Shown here: positions 24,831-34,392 of the stretch, piece by piece
How the letters are laid out: every line of letters starts with the position of its first letter
Position numbering within the stretch: position 1 is the first letter of the stretch
NCBI RefSeq assembly: GCF_003206615.1
Contig: NZ_PZJW01000007.1
Coordinates: 62,001-126,000, forward strand
DNA length: 64,000 bases
DNA from: Salinicola acroporae
GTDB taxonomy: Bacteria > Pseudomonadota > Gammaproteobacteria > Pseudomonadales > Halomonadaceae
Direction of reading: 5' to 3'
Made by a program: the position numbers and the translations under genes
The notes under the pieces: model-generated
The model's input: only the letters and a program-made list of their open reading frames with translations
Database searches by the model: none
What the model was told of the DNA's origin: nothing

Positions 24831-26132
24831 GTGCTCACGCTCAGTCTTGCAACGCTCTTTACCCTCGCGATCCTGCTCGGCGGCGGCGTGTGGATCGCCT
24901 TCGCCCTGCTCGGCACCGGCTGGATCGCGCTGACCGGCTTCTCGAGCTTCGAGGTCGGCCCCATCCTCGCCTCCGACTTCTGGGGTGCCAGCTACGGCTG
25001 GGACCTGACCGCCCTGCCGATGTTCGTATGGATGGGCGAGATCCTGTTCCGATCCGGGCTTGCCGACAACATGTTCCGCGCGCTGTCACCCTGGCTCAAC
25101 CGCCTCCCGGGGCGACTGCTGCACTCCAACATCATCGGCAGCGGCCTGTTCGCCGCCGTCTGCGGCTCCTCAGCCGCAACCTGTGCCACCGTCGGCAAGA
25201 TGACGTTGCCCGAGCTCGAGCGTCGCGGCTACAGCGAGACGCAGGCGATCGGTACGCTGGCCAGCGCCTCCACCCTGGGCCTGCTGATTCCGCCGTCGAT
25301 CATGATGATCGTCTACGGCGTGGTCACCGAGCAGTCGATCTCGCGCCTGTTCATGGCGGGAATCGGTCCAGGTCTGCTGCTGCTGGCACTATTCATGCTC
25401 TACCTGGTGATCTGGTCGCTGACTGCCGGCAGGCGCGGCGGCGCGGGACACGCCGAAGCGCCGATGCCGTTTCTCGACAAGGTCAGGAACAGCTGGCGGC
25501 TGATCCCGCTGCTGGTATTGATCGGCGGCATCCTGGGCAGCATCTATGGTGGCGTCGCCTCCCCCACCGAAGCGGCCGCGGTGGGCGTGGTGCTGTCGAT
25601 GATCATCGCGCGCTTCAACGGCCACTTCGACAAGTCGATCTTCCTGGCGTCGATGTTCGCCGGACTGCGCACCTCCTGCATGATCGCGTTCATCATCGCC
25701 GGCGCCTCGTTCTTGTCGTCGGCCATGAGCTTCACCCAGCTGCCGACGCAGCTGGCCAGCGCCATCGCCGCGATGGGACTGTCGCCCAACGTGCTGCTGG
25801 TGATGCTGACACTGTTCCTGCTGGTGCTGGGCTGCTTCCTTGACGGCATCTCGCTGATCCTGCTGGTGACCTCGATCATCATGCCGTTGATCAACGCCGC
25901 CGGCATCGACCCGATCTGGTTCGGCATCTATCTGGTGATCGTGGTGGAAATTTCGCAGATCACCCCACCGGTCGGCTTCAACCTGTTCGTGATCCAGGGG
26001 CTCACCGGCAAGAACATCTTCACTATCGCCAAAGCGACCCTGCCGTTCTTCCTGCTGATGCTGTTCGCCATCGTGCTGATGCGGGCCTTCCCGGAGATCG
26101 TGCTCTACCTGCCGCAGGCGATGAATCGCTGA
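24831..26132 (+). CDS. TRAP transporter large permease (DctM family)
   Basis: 433-residue protein with about 12 hydrophobic segments. Family landmarks are the GSGLFAAVCGSSAATCATVGKMTLPELERRGY region near 100-133 (read in pieces), GLLIPPSIMMIVYG near 150 and ITPPVGFNLFVIQG near 375. It starts at GTG 24831. This is the sodium-coupled transport subunit of the TRAP system encoded by the three genes from 23134. Confidence 0.91.
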   Translation: MLTLSLATLFTLAILLGGGVWIAFALLGTGWIALTGFSSFEVGPILASDFWGASYGWDLTALPMFVWMGEILFRSGLADNMFRALSPWLNRLPGRLLHSNIIGSGLFAAVCGSSAATCATVGKMTLPELERRGYSETQAIGTLASASTLGLLIPPSIMMIVYGVVTEQSISRLFMAGIGPGLLLLALFMLYLVIWSLTAGRRGGAGHAEAPMPFLDKVRNSWRLIPLLVLIGGILGSIYGGVASPTEAAAVGVVLSMIIARFNGHFDKSIFLASMFAGLRTSCMIAFIIAGASFLSSAMSFTQLPTQLASAIAAMGLSPNVLLVMLTLFLLVLGCFLDGISLILLVTSIIMPLINAAGIDPIWFGIYLVIVVEISQITPPVGFNLFVIQGLTGKNIFTIAKATLPFFLLMLFAIVLMRAFPEIVLYLPQAMNR

Positions 26133-26175
26133 CACCGCGAGCCGCGAAATTCAGCATGTGCTTGTCGCATGAGGA

Positions 26176-26205
26176 AAGGGCCAGCAACATCAGTCGCTGG
26201 CCCTT
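26176..26205. terminator. Hairpin terminator between convergent dctM and aldose dehydrogenase genes
   Basis: AAGGGCCAGC (26176-26185) and GCTGGCCCTT (26196-26205) form a perfect 10-bp stem with a 10-nt loop. The T-run is short on both strands (TTCTCGT on plus; TTTCCTC on minus). It is probably bidirectional. Confidence 0.7.
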
Positions 26206-26233
26206 CTCGTAGCTCGTGTCTCGCAGCTGTCGT

Positions 26234-27163
26234 CTACTCGACGAAATCCTCCACCGTATGGCGGTATCCCAGCATCAATGAGTCGGCGACATGCCGGAAC
26301 GGGCTGACGTCGACATCGGAACGGCCCTCGGCAATCAGCTCGGCGAAACGCGCATAGAGCCCGGCGTACTCCGCGTCTGGGCCTTCCTCCTGCAGCTCGC
26401 CGTCGATCAGCAGCCGGCTGCCACCCGCTTCCAGCGTCAGCCGCCCGGCATCGGTCTCGACATGAATCTCCCAGATCGGCGGGGTGCCCTGCTGGCGAAA
26501 GTCGAAGTCGGCGTGGATCGGCACGTCGTCGCCGTCGACGAAATCCAGCGACGCCGCGATCGGCGTCTGGCAGTTGCCGGGCACCTGCAGCTGGGCGTCG
26601 ACCAGGTGGAACGGACGCGGCAGGATCGCGGTGGCGATCGACAACGCATTGATGCCGGGATCGAATACGCCCATGCCGCCCGGCTGCCAGATCCAGGCCT
26701 GCCCCGGATGCCAGACCCGCACGTCCTCACGCCACTCGATCTCGACACCGCGAATCTGGCGTTCCGCCAGCCAGCGCTTCGCTCCCGCCACCCCATGGGC
26801 ATGCCGGGAGTGCCAGGAAGCGAACAGCGTGACGCCATGGCGTTCGGCCTCCTCGCGCAGCGTCTCGATCTCGGCCAGCGTGGCGCCGGGCGGTTTCTCC
26901 AGCATCACGTGCTTGCCGTGGGCCATCGCCAGTCGCGCCTGCGCCGCGCGTACGCCGGCGGGGGTGCACAGCGACACGGCATCGATCTCCGGCCCTTGCG
27001 CGAGCAGCGCCTCGAGGCTTTCGAAATTCGCCACCTCGGGCACGGAGGCGTTGCGACTGGCAACGGCCGTCAGTCGATGGCGGGGGTCATTGGCGATGGC
27101 CGGATGGTGCTGGTCGCAGGCAATCTTGCCGTAACCCACGATCGCGAGGCGAAGAATGTCCAT
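26234..27163 (-). CDS. Gfo/Idh/MocA-type aldose 1-dehydrogenase (D-galactose / L-arabinose dehydrogenase family)
   Basis: 309-residue oxidoreductase, the same length as Azospirillum L-arabinose 1-dehydrogenase and close to Pseudomonas galactose dehydrogenase. The Rossmann start is LAIVGYGKIACDQHHPAI at 6-23, the conserved EKPPGATL lies near 94, and WHSRHAHGV, EDVRVWHPGQAWIW and GVFDPGINALSI fit this subgroup closely. The enzyme would oxidise an aldose to its lactone with NAD(P)+, the first step of a non-phosphorylating sugar pathway. The sodium/sugar symporter upstream on the same strand is the likely import partner. The exact sugar is not resolved. Confidence 0.85.
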   Translation of the reverse strand: MDILRLAIVGYGKIACDQHHPAIANDPRHRLTAVASRNASVPEVANFESLEALLAQGPEIDAVSLCTPAGVRAAQARLAMAHGKHVMLEKPPGATLAEIETLREEAERHGVTLFASWHSRHAHGVAGAKRWLAERQIRGVEIEWREDVRVWHPGQAWIWQPGGMGVFDPGINALSIATAILPRPFHLVDAQLQVPGNCQTPIAASLDFVDGDDVPIHADFDFRQQGTPPIWEIHVETDAGRLTLEAGGSRLLIDGELQEEGPDAEYAGLYARFAELIAEGRSDVDVSPFRHVADSLMLGYRHTVEDFVE

Positions 27164-27258
27164 GACAGGTCCTTGTGAATAGCAGCCTGAAAATCAGAAG
27201 CCGCCCGGCATTGGCATACCGAGCGACCTGGGAAAGAGAAACGGCCCCGACGACGCCC

Positions 27259-28818
27259 TCAGCGCAGCAGATAGACGATGATGGCGGTGAGCGCCGAAAC
27301 GATGGCGATGCCGATCATGACATCGCGGGGTACTCGCTCCAATCCCTCTTTGGCGATGACCGCGATATGCGCATCATCGCGGCCCGGCCGATCGCTGGCG
27401 CCGAGTCGCGTCATCCAGAACCAGGTGAACAGCGCCGTGGCGGCGAACAGAATGCCACCGATGATGGTGAAGTGAATCGGCAGCACGCCGGTCTCCACCA
27501 GCACGAACAGCACTGCGCTGAGCGCATGGCCACTGGCTAGCCCTCGCAGTGCCGCCGACGACCCCAGCGACTTGACCCACAGCCCCATCAGGAAGGTGGC
27601 CACCAGCGGCGACGCGACGAAGGCGAACACCTGCTGCAGATACGCCCACAGCCCCGAGAAGTATTGGATCATCGGCCCCCAGAGGGCGGCGATGGCAGCC
27701 AGAATGAAGGTGCAGATGCGCCCCCATCTGGCCAGTTGGGCATCGCTCAGGCTGGGCCTGGCCGGTTTGATGAAATCCAGCGTCAGCAGGGTCGCCGAGG
27801 AGTTGAGCGTCGAGGAGAGCGTCGACATCAGCGCCGCGATCAGGCCGGCCAGGATCAGCCCGGTAAGGCCGGTCGGCGTGAACTCCTGAACCATTCTCGG
27901 ATAGACCTGATCGGGGTGTTCGAGCCCCGGCAACAACGGTATCACCATGGCCCCGGGGATGGTCATGATAAAGATAGGCAGCAGTTTCAGCGCCGCGGCG
28001 AAGATCGAGGCCCGCCCCGCCGCCTGGATATCCCGCGCGCCCAGCAAGCGCTGCACGACATACTGGTTCATGCTCCAGTAGTAGAAGCCGACGATCGGCA
28101 CCCCGGTGATCAGGCCGAGCCATGGCACGCTGGGGTCGTCCAACGGCCGAATCAACGACAGTTTCTCCGGGCTCACCGCCTCCTTGACCGTCGACCAGCT
28201 GTAGTCGAAGTGGCCGAAGATGATCCAGGTCATCGCCGCCGAACCACCGATGAGCACGCAGGCCTGCATCACGTCGGTGTAGACCACCGCGCGCAGCCCG
28301 CCAAAGGCGGTGTAGATGCTGGTAAACAGCGCCAGCAGCGCGCACACCTCCCACAGGTTGGTGCCGGGGATGAACGTGGTCACGATCAGGCCGCCGGCAT
28401 AAAGGGTGCCGGCGGTATCGAGAATGATCGACAGAAACAGCGTGATGACCGAGAGATACTTGCGCAGCCTGGAATCGAAGCGCCGCTCCATCAGTTCCGG
28501 CATGGTGGTGACCCGGGCCCGCATCAGCACCGGCAGCACGAAGATCGCGGTGAACATCAGCACCACGCCAGCCATCCACTCGTAGTTGGCGGCGGAGATG
28601 CCGTGCTGGTAGGCGGCCCCGGGCAGGCCGATCAGCGTGTCCGAGGAGATATTGGAGGCGAACAGCGAGAAGCCGATCGCCAGCGGCCCGAGGCTTCGCC
28701 CGGCCAGAAACAGCTCCTCAGGCGTTGTCTTGCCTCTGGCCGTCTTGTAGCCGATGAAGGTGACGATCACGAAGTAGGCGGCGATGACCGCGAAATCCCA
28801 GAATTGAAGATCTTCCAT
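27259..28818 (-). CDS. Sodium:solute symporter (SSS family, SglT-like)
   Basis: 519-residue membrane protein with about 14 hydrophobic helices. SSS/SglT hallmarks are FLAGRSLGPLAIGFSLFASNISSDTLIG near 37-64 (in parts), GGLRAVVYTDVMQA near 173, and LAGLIAALMSTLSSTLNSSATL near 330, which includes residues of the second sodium site. It most resembles sugar symporters of the vSGLT type. It is 95 bp upstream of the aldose dehydrogenase on the same strand, so import and oxidation of the same sugar is likely. Confidence 0.88.
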   Translation of the reverse strand: MEDLQFWDFAVIAAYFVIVTFIGYKTARGKTTPEELFLAGRSLGPLAIGFSLFASNISSDTLIGLPGAAYQHGISAANYEWMAGVVLMFTAIFVLPVLMRARVTTMPELMERRFDSRLRKYLSVITLFLSIILDTAGTLYAGGLIVTTFIPGTNLWEVCALLALFTSIYTAFGGLRAVVYTDVMQACVLIGGSAAMTWIIFGHFDYSWSTVKEAVSPEKLSLIRPLDDPSVPWLGLITGVPIVGFYYWSMNQYVVQRLLGARDIQAAGRASIFAAALKLLPIFIMTIPGAMVIPLLPGLEHPDQVYPRMVQEFTPTGLTGLILAGLIAALMSTLSSTLNSSATLLTLDFIKPARPSLSDAQLARWGRICTFILAAIAALWGPMIQYFSGLWAYLQQVFAFVASPLVATFLMGLWVKSLGSSAALRGLASGHALSAVLFVLVETGVLPIHFTIIGGILFAATALFTWFWMTRLGASDRPGRDDAHIAVIAKEGLERVPRDVMIGIAIVSALTAIIVYLLR

Positions 28819-28987
28819 GAGAGCGTTCGCTTTATGTCATTGGTTGTTGTGATAAGCGATAACGGCGGCGGCGAGCGTGGGCGCACCGCGTCGTTACGGG
28901 CACGAGCGTCCCGCTAAGATTTCAGAGTAGCCAGCGACTCGGCAGAATTCCATTTCATGACAGCGAGTTGCATCCCGCAAAGAGGTG

Positions 28988-29020
28988 CAAGGCGCCCGCC
29001 GAAACCCGACGAGCGCCTTG
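28988..29020 (-). terminator. Possible terminator hairpin after the YdiJ-type gene
   Basis: CAAGGCGC (28988-28995) and GCGCCTTG (29013-29020) form a perfect 8-bp stem around 17 nt, 62 bp beyond the stop of the minus-strand dehydrogenase gene at 29082. There is no clear T-run. The rest of the 28819-29081 gap shows no gene and should contain the symporter promoter. Confidence 0.4.
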
Positions 29021-29081
29021 ATATCGCCCGCGGCAGAGCTCGCCAGGCCAGGCGCGTTTGGCAGCAAAACAAGACTAATGT

Positions 29082-32000
29082 CTAATTGGTATGCACCGGC
29101 AATGCCGCCGCCAGGACCCGAGCAACGTGCAGCGCCTCGCGCCCGGCGCCATCGAGAATCTGGTGCCGGCAGCTGGTGCCATCGGCCACGATCCAGGTGT
29201 CTTCATCCGCCTCGCGCACCGCCGGCAGCAACGAGAGCTCCGCCATCTGGCGTGAGGCATCGAGGTGTTCCGCCTCGTAGCCAAAACTGCCGGCCATGCC
29301 GCAGCACGAGGAGGCGATCGCCTCGACCTTGAGTTCCGGAATCCAGCCCAACACCGTCGTCACCGGGGTGAAGGCGTCGAAGGCCTTCTGATGACAGTGA
29401 CCGTGGACCTTGGCTCGGCCGACCGCCAGCGGCGCGAGCTCCAGCTTCAGCCGTCCCGCCTGCTTCTCCGCCACCAGAAACTCTTCGAACAGCATGGCGG
29501 CATCCGCCAGCCGTGTGGCCTCATCCCCCAAACCGTAGTGCAGAAACTCGTCGCGTAGCGTGAGCAGGCACGAGGGCTCGAGCCCGACGATCTTCACGCC
29601 TCGCTCGACGTAGGGCATCAGCGTCTCCAGCGTGCGCTGCGCTTCCTGCCTGGCGCGATCCACTCGCCCCGCTGCCAGATAGGTTCTGCCGCAGCACAGT
29701 GGCCGTTCACCCTCGAGGATATTGAAATGAACCCGATAGCCCGCGGCTTCCAGCACGCGCCTTGCCGCGGCCGCGTTGTCTCCCTCGAAATAGTTGTTGA
29801 AGGTATCGACGAACAGCACCACTTCTGCGACCGGAGGCGACCCCGAACGGGGCGCTTCATCCCTCGCCGCCCGCCGTGTCGTTCGGAGATAATCGCCGGC
29901 AAAGATCGGCAGCGACCTCGCCTCGGCGAAACCGAGCCAGCGCTTGGCACGTCCTCCCAGCCAGGAGACGTTCTCGACACGCGCGGCGAGGCGACCGACA
30001 TGTCGCATCCAGGGCGCATAGCGCGGCAGCTCGGAGACCAGCCTGTCGCGCCATCCCAGGCCACGCGCCTTGACCCGTGCCGCGCGGGCCTCGATCTTGA
30101 ACTTGGCCATGTCGACGCCGGTCGGGCAGTCGCGCTTGCATCCCTTGCAGGAGACGCACAGGTCCAGGGTCTCGGCGACTTCGTCGCTGGCCAGGCCGCG
30201 ATCGCCGATCTTGCCCGACAGTACCAGCCGCAGCGTATTGGCACGGCCCCGGGTCAGGTGGCGTTCATCGCGACTGATCCGATAGCTGGGGCACATGGTG
30301 CCCGCATCGAACTTGCGGCAGTGGCCATTGTTGTTGCACATCTCCACCGCCTTGGCGAGCCCGTTGGCCGGGTCACCACCGCTGCCGGGGCCGCCCAGCT
30401 CGCCGCTCAGCGGGTCGCGGGTCACGTCCCAGGCCGACCAGTCGAGTTCGGTGGCCACCGCAAGGATCTGGTGGTCGGCGGGGAAGCGGAACAGCCGGGC
30501 GTCGTCCATCTTCGGCGTGTCGACGATCTTGTTGGGGTTGAAACGGTTGTCCGGATCGAACAGCCGCTTGATCTCGCCGAAGGCGGCATCGAGCTGCGCG
30601 CCGAACTGCCACGCCACCCATTCGCCGCGGCAGATGCCATCGCCGTGCTCTCCCGAATAGGCGCCCTTGTAACGGCGAACCAGTTCGGAGGCTTCCTCCG
30701 CAATGGCACGCATCTTGGTGGCACCGCCGCGGCGCATGTCGAGAATCGGCCGCACGTGCAGCGTGCCGACACTGGCGTGGGCGTACCAGGTGCCCTCGGT
30801 GCCGTGGCGATGGAAGACGTCGGTCAACTGCTCGGTATATTCGGCCAAGTGCTCGAGTGGCACGGCGCAGTCCTCGATGAACGAGACCGGCTTGCCGTCG
30901 CCCTTCATGCTCATCATGATATTGAGCCCGGCCTTGCGCACGTTCCACAGCGCCGACTGTTCGGCTCCCGACTCCAGCCCGACGACGCTGCCCGGCAGCC
31001 CCAGGTCGCCCATCAGCGTCTCCAGCGCTTTCAGCTGGTGCAGCTGCGAATCGAGACTCTCGCCGGCGAACTCCACCAGCAGCATCGCGTCCGGGCGCCC
31101 GATCAGCGACTTTTCCACCGTCGGTCGGAACGCCGGATTCTCCAGCGCCAGCTCGATCATGGTGCGATCGACCAGTTCCACCGCGGCGGGGCCCAGTTCG
31201 ACGATATGCTGGGTCATGTCCATCGCCTGGTAGAAGGTCGGAAAATTGACCACGCCGAGCACCTTGTGCACCGGCAGCGGCGACAGCTTCAGGGTCAGCT
31301 TTCGCGTGAACGCCAGCGTCCCCTCCGAGCCGATCAGCAGGTGGGCGAAATTGGCCCGGCCCTCGGCGTCGTAGGGAATCGGATTGCGGCAGTCGAACAG
31401 ATCCAGGTTGTAGCCGCCGACCCGGCGAAGCACCTGCGGATAGTGCTCGCGGATCGCCGCCGCCTCGCGCTGCATGATCGCCGCCACCGAATCAGCCAGC
31501 CCCGCCAGGGCCGAGCCGGGCGCGATCTCGTCGAAGCGGCCGAAAACCGCCTCGCGGCCATCCGCCAGCGTCGCTTCAAGCCCCAGCACGTTGTGAACCA
31601 TGTTGCCGTAGCGGATCGAGCGCGAGCCGCAGGAGTTGTTGCCGGCCATGCCGCCCAGCGTGCACTGCGCCGAGGTGGAGACGTCCACCGGGAACCAGAG
31701 CCCGTGGGGCTTGAGCCAGGCGTTGAGATGATCGAGCACCACGCCCGGTTCCACCGAGACGGTGCGCGCCTCGACATCCAGCTCGCCGATGCCGGTCAAC
31801 CAGCGACTGGTGTCGATCACCAGCGCCTCGTTGACGGTCTGCCCGCACTGGCTGGTGCCGCCGCCACGCGGCAGCACCGGCGCCCCGAAATCGCGCGCGA
31901 CCTCCAGTGCCAACGACAGGTCCTGCTGGTTTCTCGGCACCACCACGCCCAACGGCATGATCTGATAGATCGAGGCGTCGGTGGCATAGCGTCCCCGCGA

Positions 32001-32114
32001 TCCGGCATCGAACGCCACTTCGCCCTTCAACTCGCGCCGCAGCCGGTCCTCGAATTCACTCATGGCGGCACGTCTTGGTTGCCGCGCCACCGGGCTTCTC
32101 GGCATCACGCTCAT
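29082..32114 (-). CDS. YdiJ-type D-2-hydroxyacid (hydroxyglutarate) dehydrogenase, FAD and Fe-S
   Basis: 1010-residue protein, close to E. coli YdiJ (1018). Domains in order: FAD-binding PCMH domain (about 40-270, with LPRGGGTSQCGQTVNEALVID and the GMAGNNSCGSRSIRYG loop), FAD-oxidase C domain (about 290-560), Fe-S segments CNNNGHCRKFDAGTMCPSY near 600 and CVSCKGCKRDCPTG near 650, and a CCG domain with CCGRTYLAAGR and SSCCGMAGSFGYE. It should oxidise D-2-hydroxyglutarate or a similar acid and pass electrons through Fe-S clusters. AGGAG lies before ATG 32114. It follows an aminotransferase gene by 12 bp, so both belong to one operon. Confidence 0.88.
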   Translation of the reverse strand: MSVMPRSPVARQPRRAAMSEFEDRLRRELKGEVAFDAGSRGRYATDASIYQIMPLGVVVPRNQQDLSLALEVARDFGAPVLPRGGGTSQCGQTVNEALVIDTSRWLTGIGELDVEARTVSVEPGVVLDHLNAWLKPHGLWFPVDVSTSAQCTLGGMAGNNSCGSRSIRYGNMVHNVLGLEATLADGREAVFGRFDEIAPGSALAGLADSVAAIMQREAAAIREHYPQVLRRVGGYNLDLFDCRNPIPYDAEGRANFAHLLIGSEGTLAFTRKLTLKLSPLPVHKVLGVVNFPTFYQAMDMTQHIVELGPAAVELVDRTMIELALENPAFRPTVEKSLIGRPDAMLLVEFAGESLDSQLHQLKALETLMGDLGLPGSVVGLESGAEQSALWNVRKAGLNIMMSMKGDGKPVSFIEDCAVPLEHLAEYTEQLTDVFHRHGTEGTWYAHASVGTLHVRPILDMRRGGATKMRAIAEEASELVRRYKGAYSGEHGDGICRGEWVAWQFGAQLDAAFGEIKRLFDPDNRFNPNKIVDTPKMDDARLFRFPADHQILAVATELDWSAWDVTRDPLSGELGGPGSGGDPANGLAKAVEMCNNNGHCRKFDAGTMCPSYRISRDERHLTRGRANTLRLVLSGKIGDRGLASDEVAETLDLCVSCKGCKRDCPTGVDMAKFKIEARAARVKARGLGWRDRLVSELPRYAPWMRHVGRLAARVENVSWLGGRAKRWLGFAEARSLPIFAGDYLRTTRRAARDEAPRSGSPPVAEVVLFVDTFNNYFEGDNAAAARRVLEAAGYRVHFNILEGERPLCCGRTYLAAGRVDRARQEAQRTLETLMPYVERGVKIVGLEPSCLLTLRDEFLHYGLGDEATRLADAAMLFEEFLVAEKQAGRLKLELAPLAVGRAKVHGHCHQKAFDAFTPVTTVLGWIPELKVEAIASSCCGMAGSFGYEAEHLDASRQMAELSLLPAVREADEDTWIVADGTSCRHQILDGAGREALHVARVLAAALPVHTN

Positions 32115-32126
32115 GGCGATCTCCTG

Positions 32127-33398
32127 TCAGGCGCGGGCAGCATCCGCCTGTGGCTGACCCGTCGGATCATCAGCCGCCAACTTGCGAGCCGCCGGCGTGC
32201 CGGGTGCCGGGTTGTCGGCGAAGAAGTCGAGCGCGGCCTGCATACCGCTGCCGAACAATTCGACCCCGCAGAGCTTGAGCCCGGCCTCGCAACCGCCGAG
32301 GGTGGCAATCAGGGTCAGGTCGTTGCAGTCGCCGAGATGGCCGATGCGGAACATTCTCCCCTTGGCCTTGCCGAGTCCCGTCCCCAGCGACAGATCGAAC
32401 CGGTCGTAGATGGTGCGACGCACTTCGTCGGCATCGATACCCTCCGGCGTCACCACGCCGGTCAACACTGGCGAATAGAGCGCCGGCTCCTGGCACTGGA
32501 TCTCCAGTCCCCAGGCGTTGACCGCGCGCCGGACGCCCTCTCCCCAGCGCTCGTGGCGAGCGAAGACCTGCTCCAGGCCCTCCCCCAGCAGCATGTCCAG
32601 CGCCTCGCCGAGACCATAGAGTAGGTTGGTGTTCGGCGTGTAGGGCCAGTAACCGTTGGCGTTGGCGGTGAGAATCTCGTCCCAGGCCCAGAATCCTCGG
32701 GGCATGGTCGAGCGTTGACTGGCTTCGATCGCCTTGGGCGACAGCGCGTTGAAACTGATTCCGGGTGGCAGCATCAATCCCTTCTGGGAGCCGGAGACGC
32801 TGACGTCGACGCCCCACTCGTCGTGGCGGTAGTCGGCGCTCGCCAGGCCCGAGATGGTATCGACCAGCAGCAGCGCCGGATGGTCGGCGGCATCGATGGC
32901 CCGGCGCACCGCGGAGATATCGCTGGTCACCCCGGTGGAGGTCTCGTTGTGCACCACGCACACCGCCTTGATTCGATGCTCGCGGTCTTCCTGCAGCCGC
33001 GCCTCGATCAGTTGCGGCTGTACGCCATGACGCCAGCTCTGCGATGCCGGCAGCGAGAGGAACTCCGGCTCGAGCCCGAGTCGCAGTGCCATCTGCTTCC
33101 ATAGCGTGGCGAAATGCCCGGTCTCGAACATCAGCACCGAATCGCCGGGACTGAGAGTATTGGAGAGCGCCGCCTCCCATGCCCCTGTTCCCGATGCCGG
33201 ATAGATGATCACCGGGTGCTGGGTCTGGAATATCTTGCGGATGCCTCCCAGTACCTTCAGGCCCAGTTCGCCGAACTCCGGACCTCGATGATCGATGGTC
33301 GGCAGGCTCATCGCCCGCAGGATGCGATCCGGCACGGGCGACGGTCCCGGAATCTGAAGAAAATGGCGACCGGAGGGGTGTTGGTCCAGCTCGAGCAT
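32127..33398 (-). CDS. Serine/alanine/aspartate-glyoxylate-type aminotransferase (class V)
   Basis: 423-residue PLP enzyme of class V. It has the family opening FLQIPGPSPVPDRILRAM near 13-30, YPASGTGAWEAAL near 66, HNETSTGV near 149 and the PLP lysine in VSGSQKGLMLPPG near 204. These features are those of serine-glyoxylate aminotransferase and the related BhcA aspartate-glyoxylate enzyme; the choice cannot be made here. It converts glyoxylate to glycine. Co-transcription with the hydroxyacid dehydrogenase and divergence from a GntR gene suggest a glyoxylate or hydroxyacid assimilation route. Confidence 0.85.
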   Translation of the reverse strand: MLELDQHPSGRHFLQIPGPSPVPDRILRAMSLPTIDHRGPEFGELGLKVLGGIRKIFQTQHPVIIYPASGTGAWEAALSNTLSPGDSVLMFETGHFATLWKQMALRLGLEPEFLSLPASQSWRHGVQPQLIEARLQEDREHRIKAVCVVHNETSTGVTSDISAVRRAIDAADHPALLLVDTISGLASADYRHDEWGVDVSVSGSQKGLMLPPGISFNALSPKAIEASQRSTMPRGFWAWDEILTANANGYWPYTPNTNLLYGLGEALDMLLGEGLEQVFARHERWGEGVRRAVNAWGLEIQCQEPALYSPVLTGVVTPEGIDADEVRRTIYDRFDLSLGTGLGKAKGRMFRIGHLGDCNDLTLIATLGGCEAGLKLCGVELFGSGMQAALDFFADNPAPGTPAARKLAADDPTGQPQADAARA

Positions 33399-33682
33399 GG
33401 CGGCGTCTCCAAAGGTGAAGCCAGGGTTGGAGCCTGGGGGATGAAGCCTGGGGAGGTGAAGCAGAGGATCGCTTCACATTGTTTTTTGCATTCATTACGC
33501 AATATGCCGAATAATCGCGCGCCGACAAACCACGACATAAGTCGCAGGCCACGATCAGGCGTGCAAAAAGCGAGCGTGGCAGCCGCCTCTGAGGTTGAAG
33601 AAGAATCCGGTCCCGCCGCCATGCGCAGTAGCCACGATCGAACGCTTGCGATAGAAAGAAGGAAACCGACAGGGTTCAATGC

Positions 33683-34378
33683 ATGCAGACATCCGACGAT
33701 ACGGCACTCGGCCTCGCCGCCCGACCAATGCGCATCGAGCGCGCCGCGCTGCACGACAAGATCGTGGAGCGGCTACACGACCTGATCACCGAAGGCGACC
33801 TGAAACCCGGCGAACGGATCAACGAACGCGAACTGGCCGAGCGCCTGGCGGTGTCGCGCACGCCGCTACGCGAGGCGCTGCGCGTGCTGGCCGCCGAGAA
33901 ACTGGTGACGATCTCGCCCAACTACGGCACTTTCGTGACCCGCATGACGCGCCAGGAGATTCACGATACCTTCGAACTGATGAGCGCACTGGAGCGTTTC
34001 TCCGGCGAGCTGGCATCGCTCAGGATCACCGCGGAAGAGCTGGCGGACGTACGTGAAGCCCATGAGGCGATGCTGGACCATTGGCAGCGCCATGACCTGT
34101 CCGCGTACTACCATGCCAACCAGCGCATTCATGACCTGATCAACCGGGCAGCCCGCAACGACGCCCTGCGCCAGACATACCTGTCGCTCAACCGGCGCCT
34201 CCATCCGCTGCGGCTCTCTTCCAATCGTTCACAAGCCAAGTGGCGCAAGGCGGTGGAGGAACACCGCGACATGATGGGTGCCCTGGAAGCTCGTGACGGG
34301 CCCGCGTTGGGAGCCGTGATGGAGCGCCACCTGCTGGAGAAGCGCGACGCGGTGCTGGCCGACTGGGCCGACGACTGA
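33683..34378 (+). CDS. GntR-family regulator, FCD (FadR/VanR) subgroup
   Basis: 231-residue protein with an N-terminal winged helix (about 20-88, GDLKPGERINERELAERLAVSRTPLREAL) and a C-terminal FCD domain (about 95-220) with the metal-binding type histidines in RIHDLIN and VEEHRDMMGAL. FCD regulators usually respond to small carboxylic acids. It is divergent from the aminotransferase/hydroxyacid dehydrogenase operon, its most likely target. The 284-bp gap between them contains no gene that I can support. Confidence 0.9.
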   Translation: MQTSDDTALGLAARPMRIERAALHDKIVERLHDLITEGDLKPGERINERELAERLAVSRTPLREALRVLAAEKLVTISPNYGTFVTRMTRQEIHDTFELMSALERFSGELASLRITAEELADVREAHEAMLDHWQRHDLSAYYHANQRIHDLINRAARNDALRQTYLSLNRRLHPLRLSSNRSQAKWRKAVEEHRDMMGALEARDGPALGAVMERHLLEKRDAVLADWADD

Positions 34379-34392
34379 GCCGACCGGTGGCG

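Noticed and set aside
29727-32624. 965-residue open frame on the plus strand
   Set aside because: It is fully antisense to the well-supported YdiJ-type gene and has an Arg/His/Gln-rich composition without domains. Long antisense frames are expected at this GC content.
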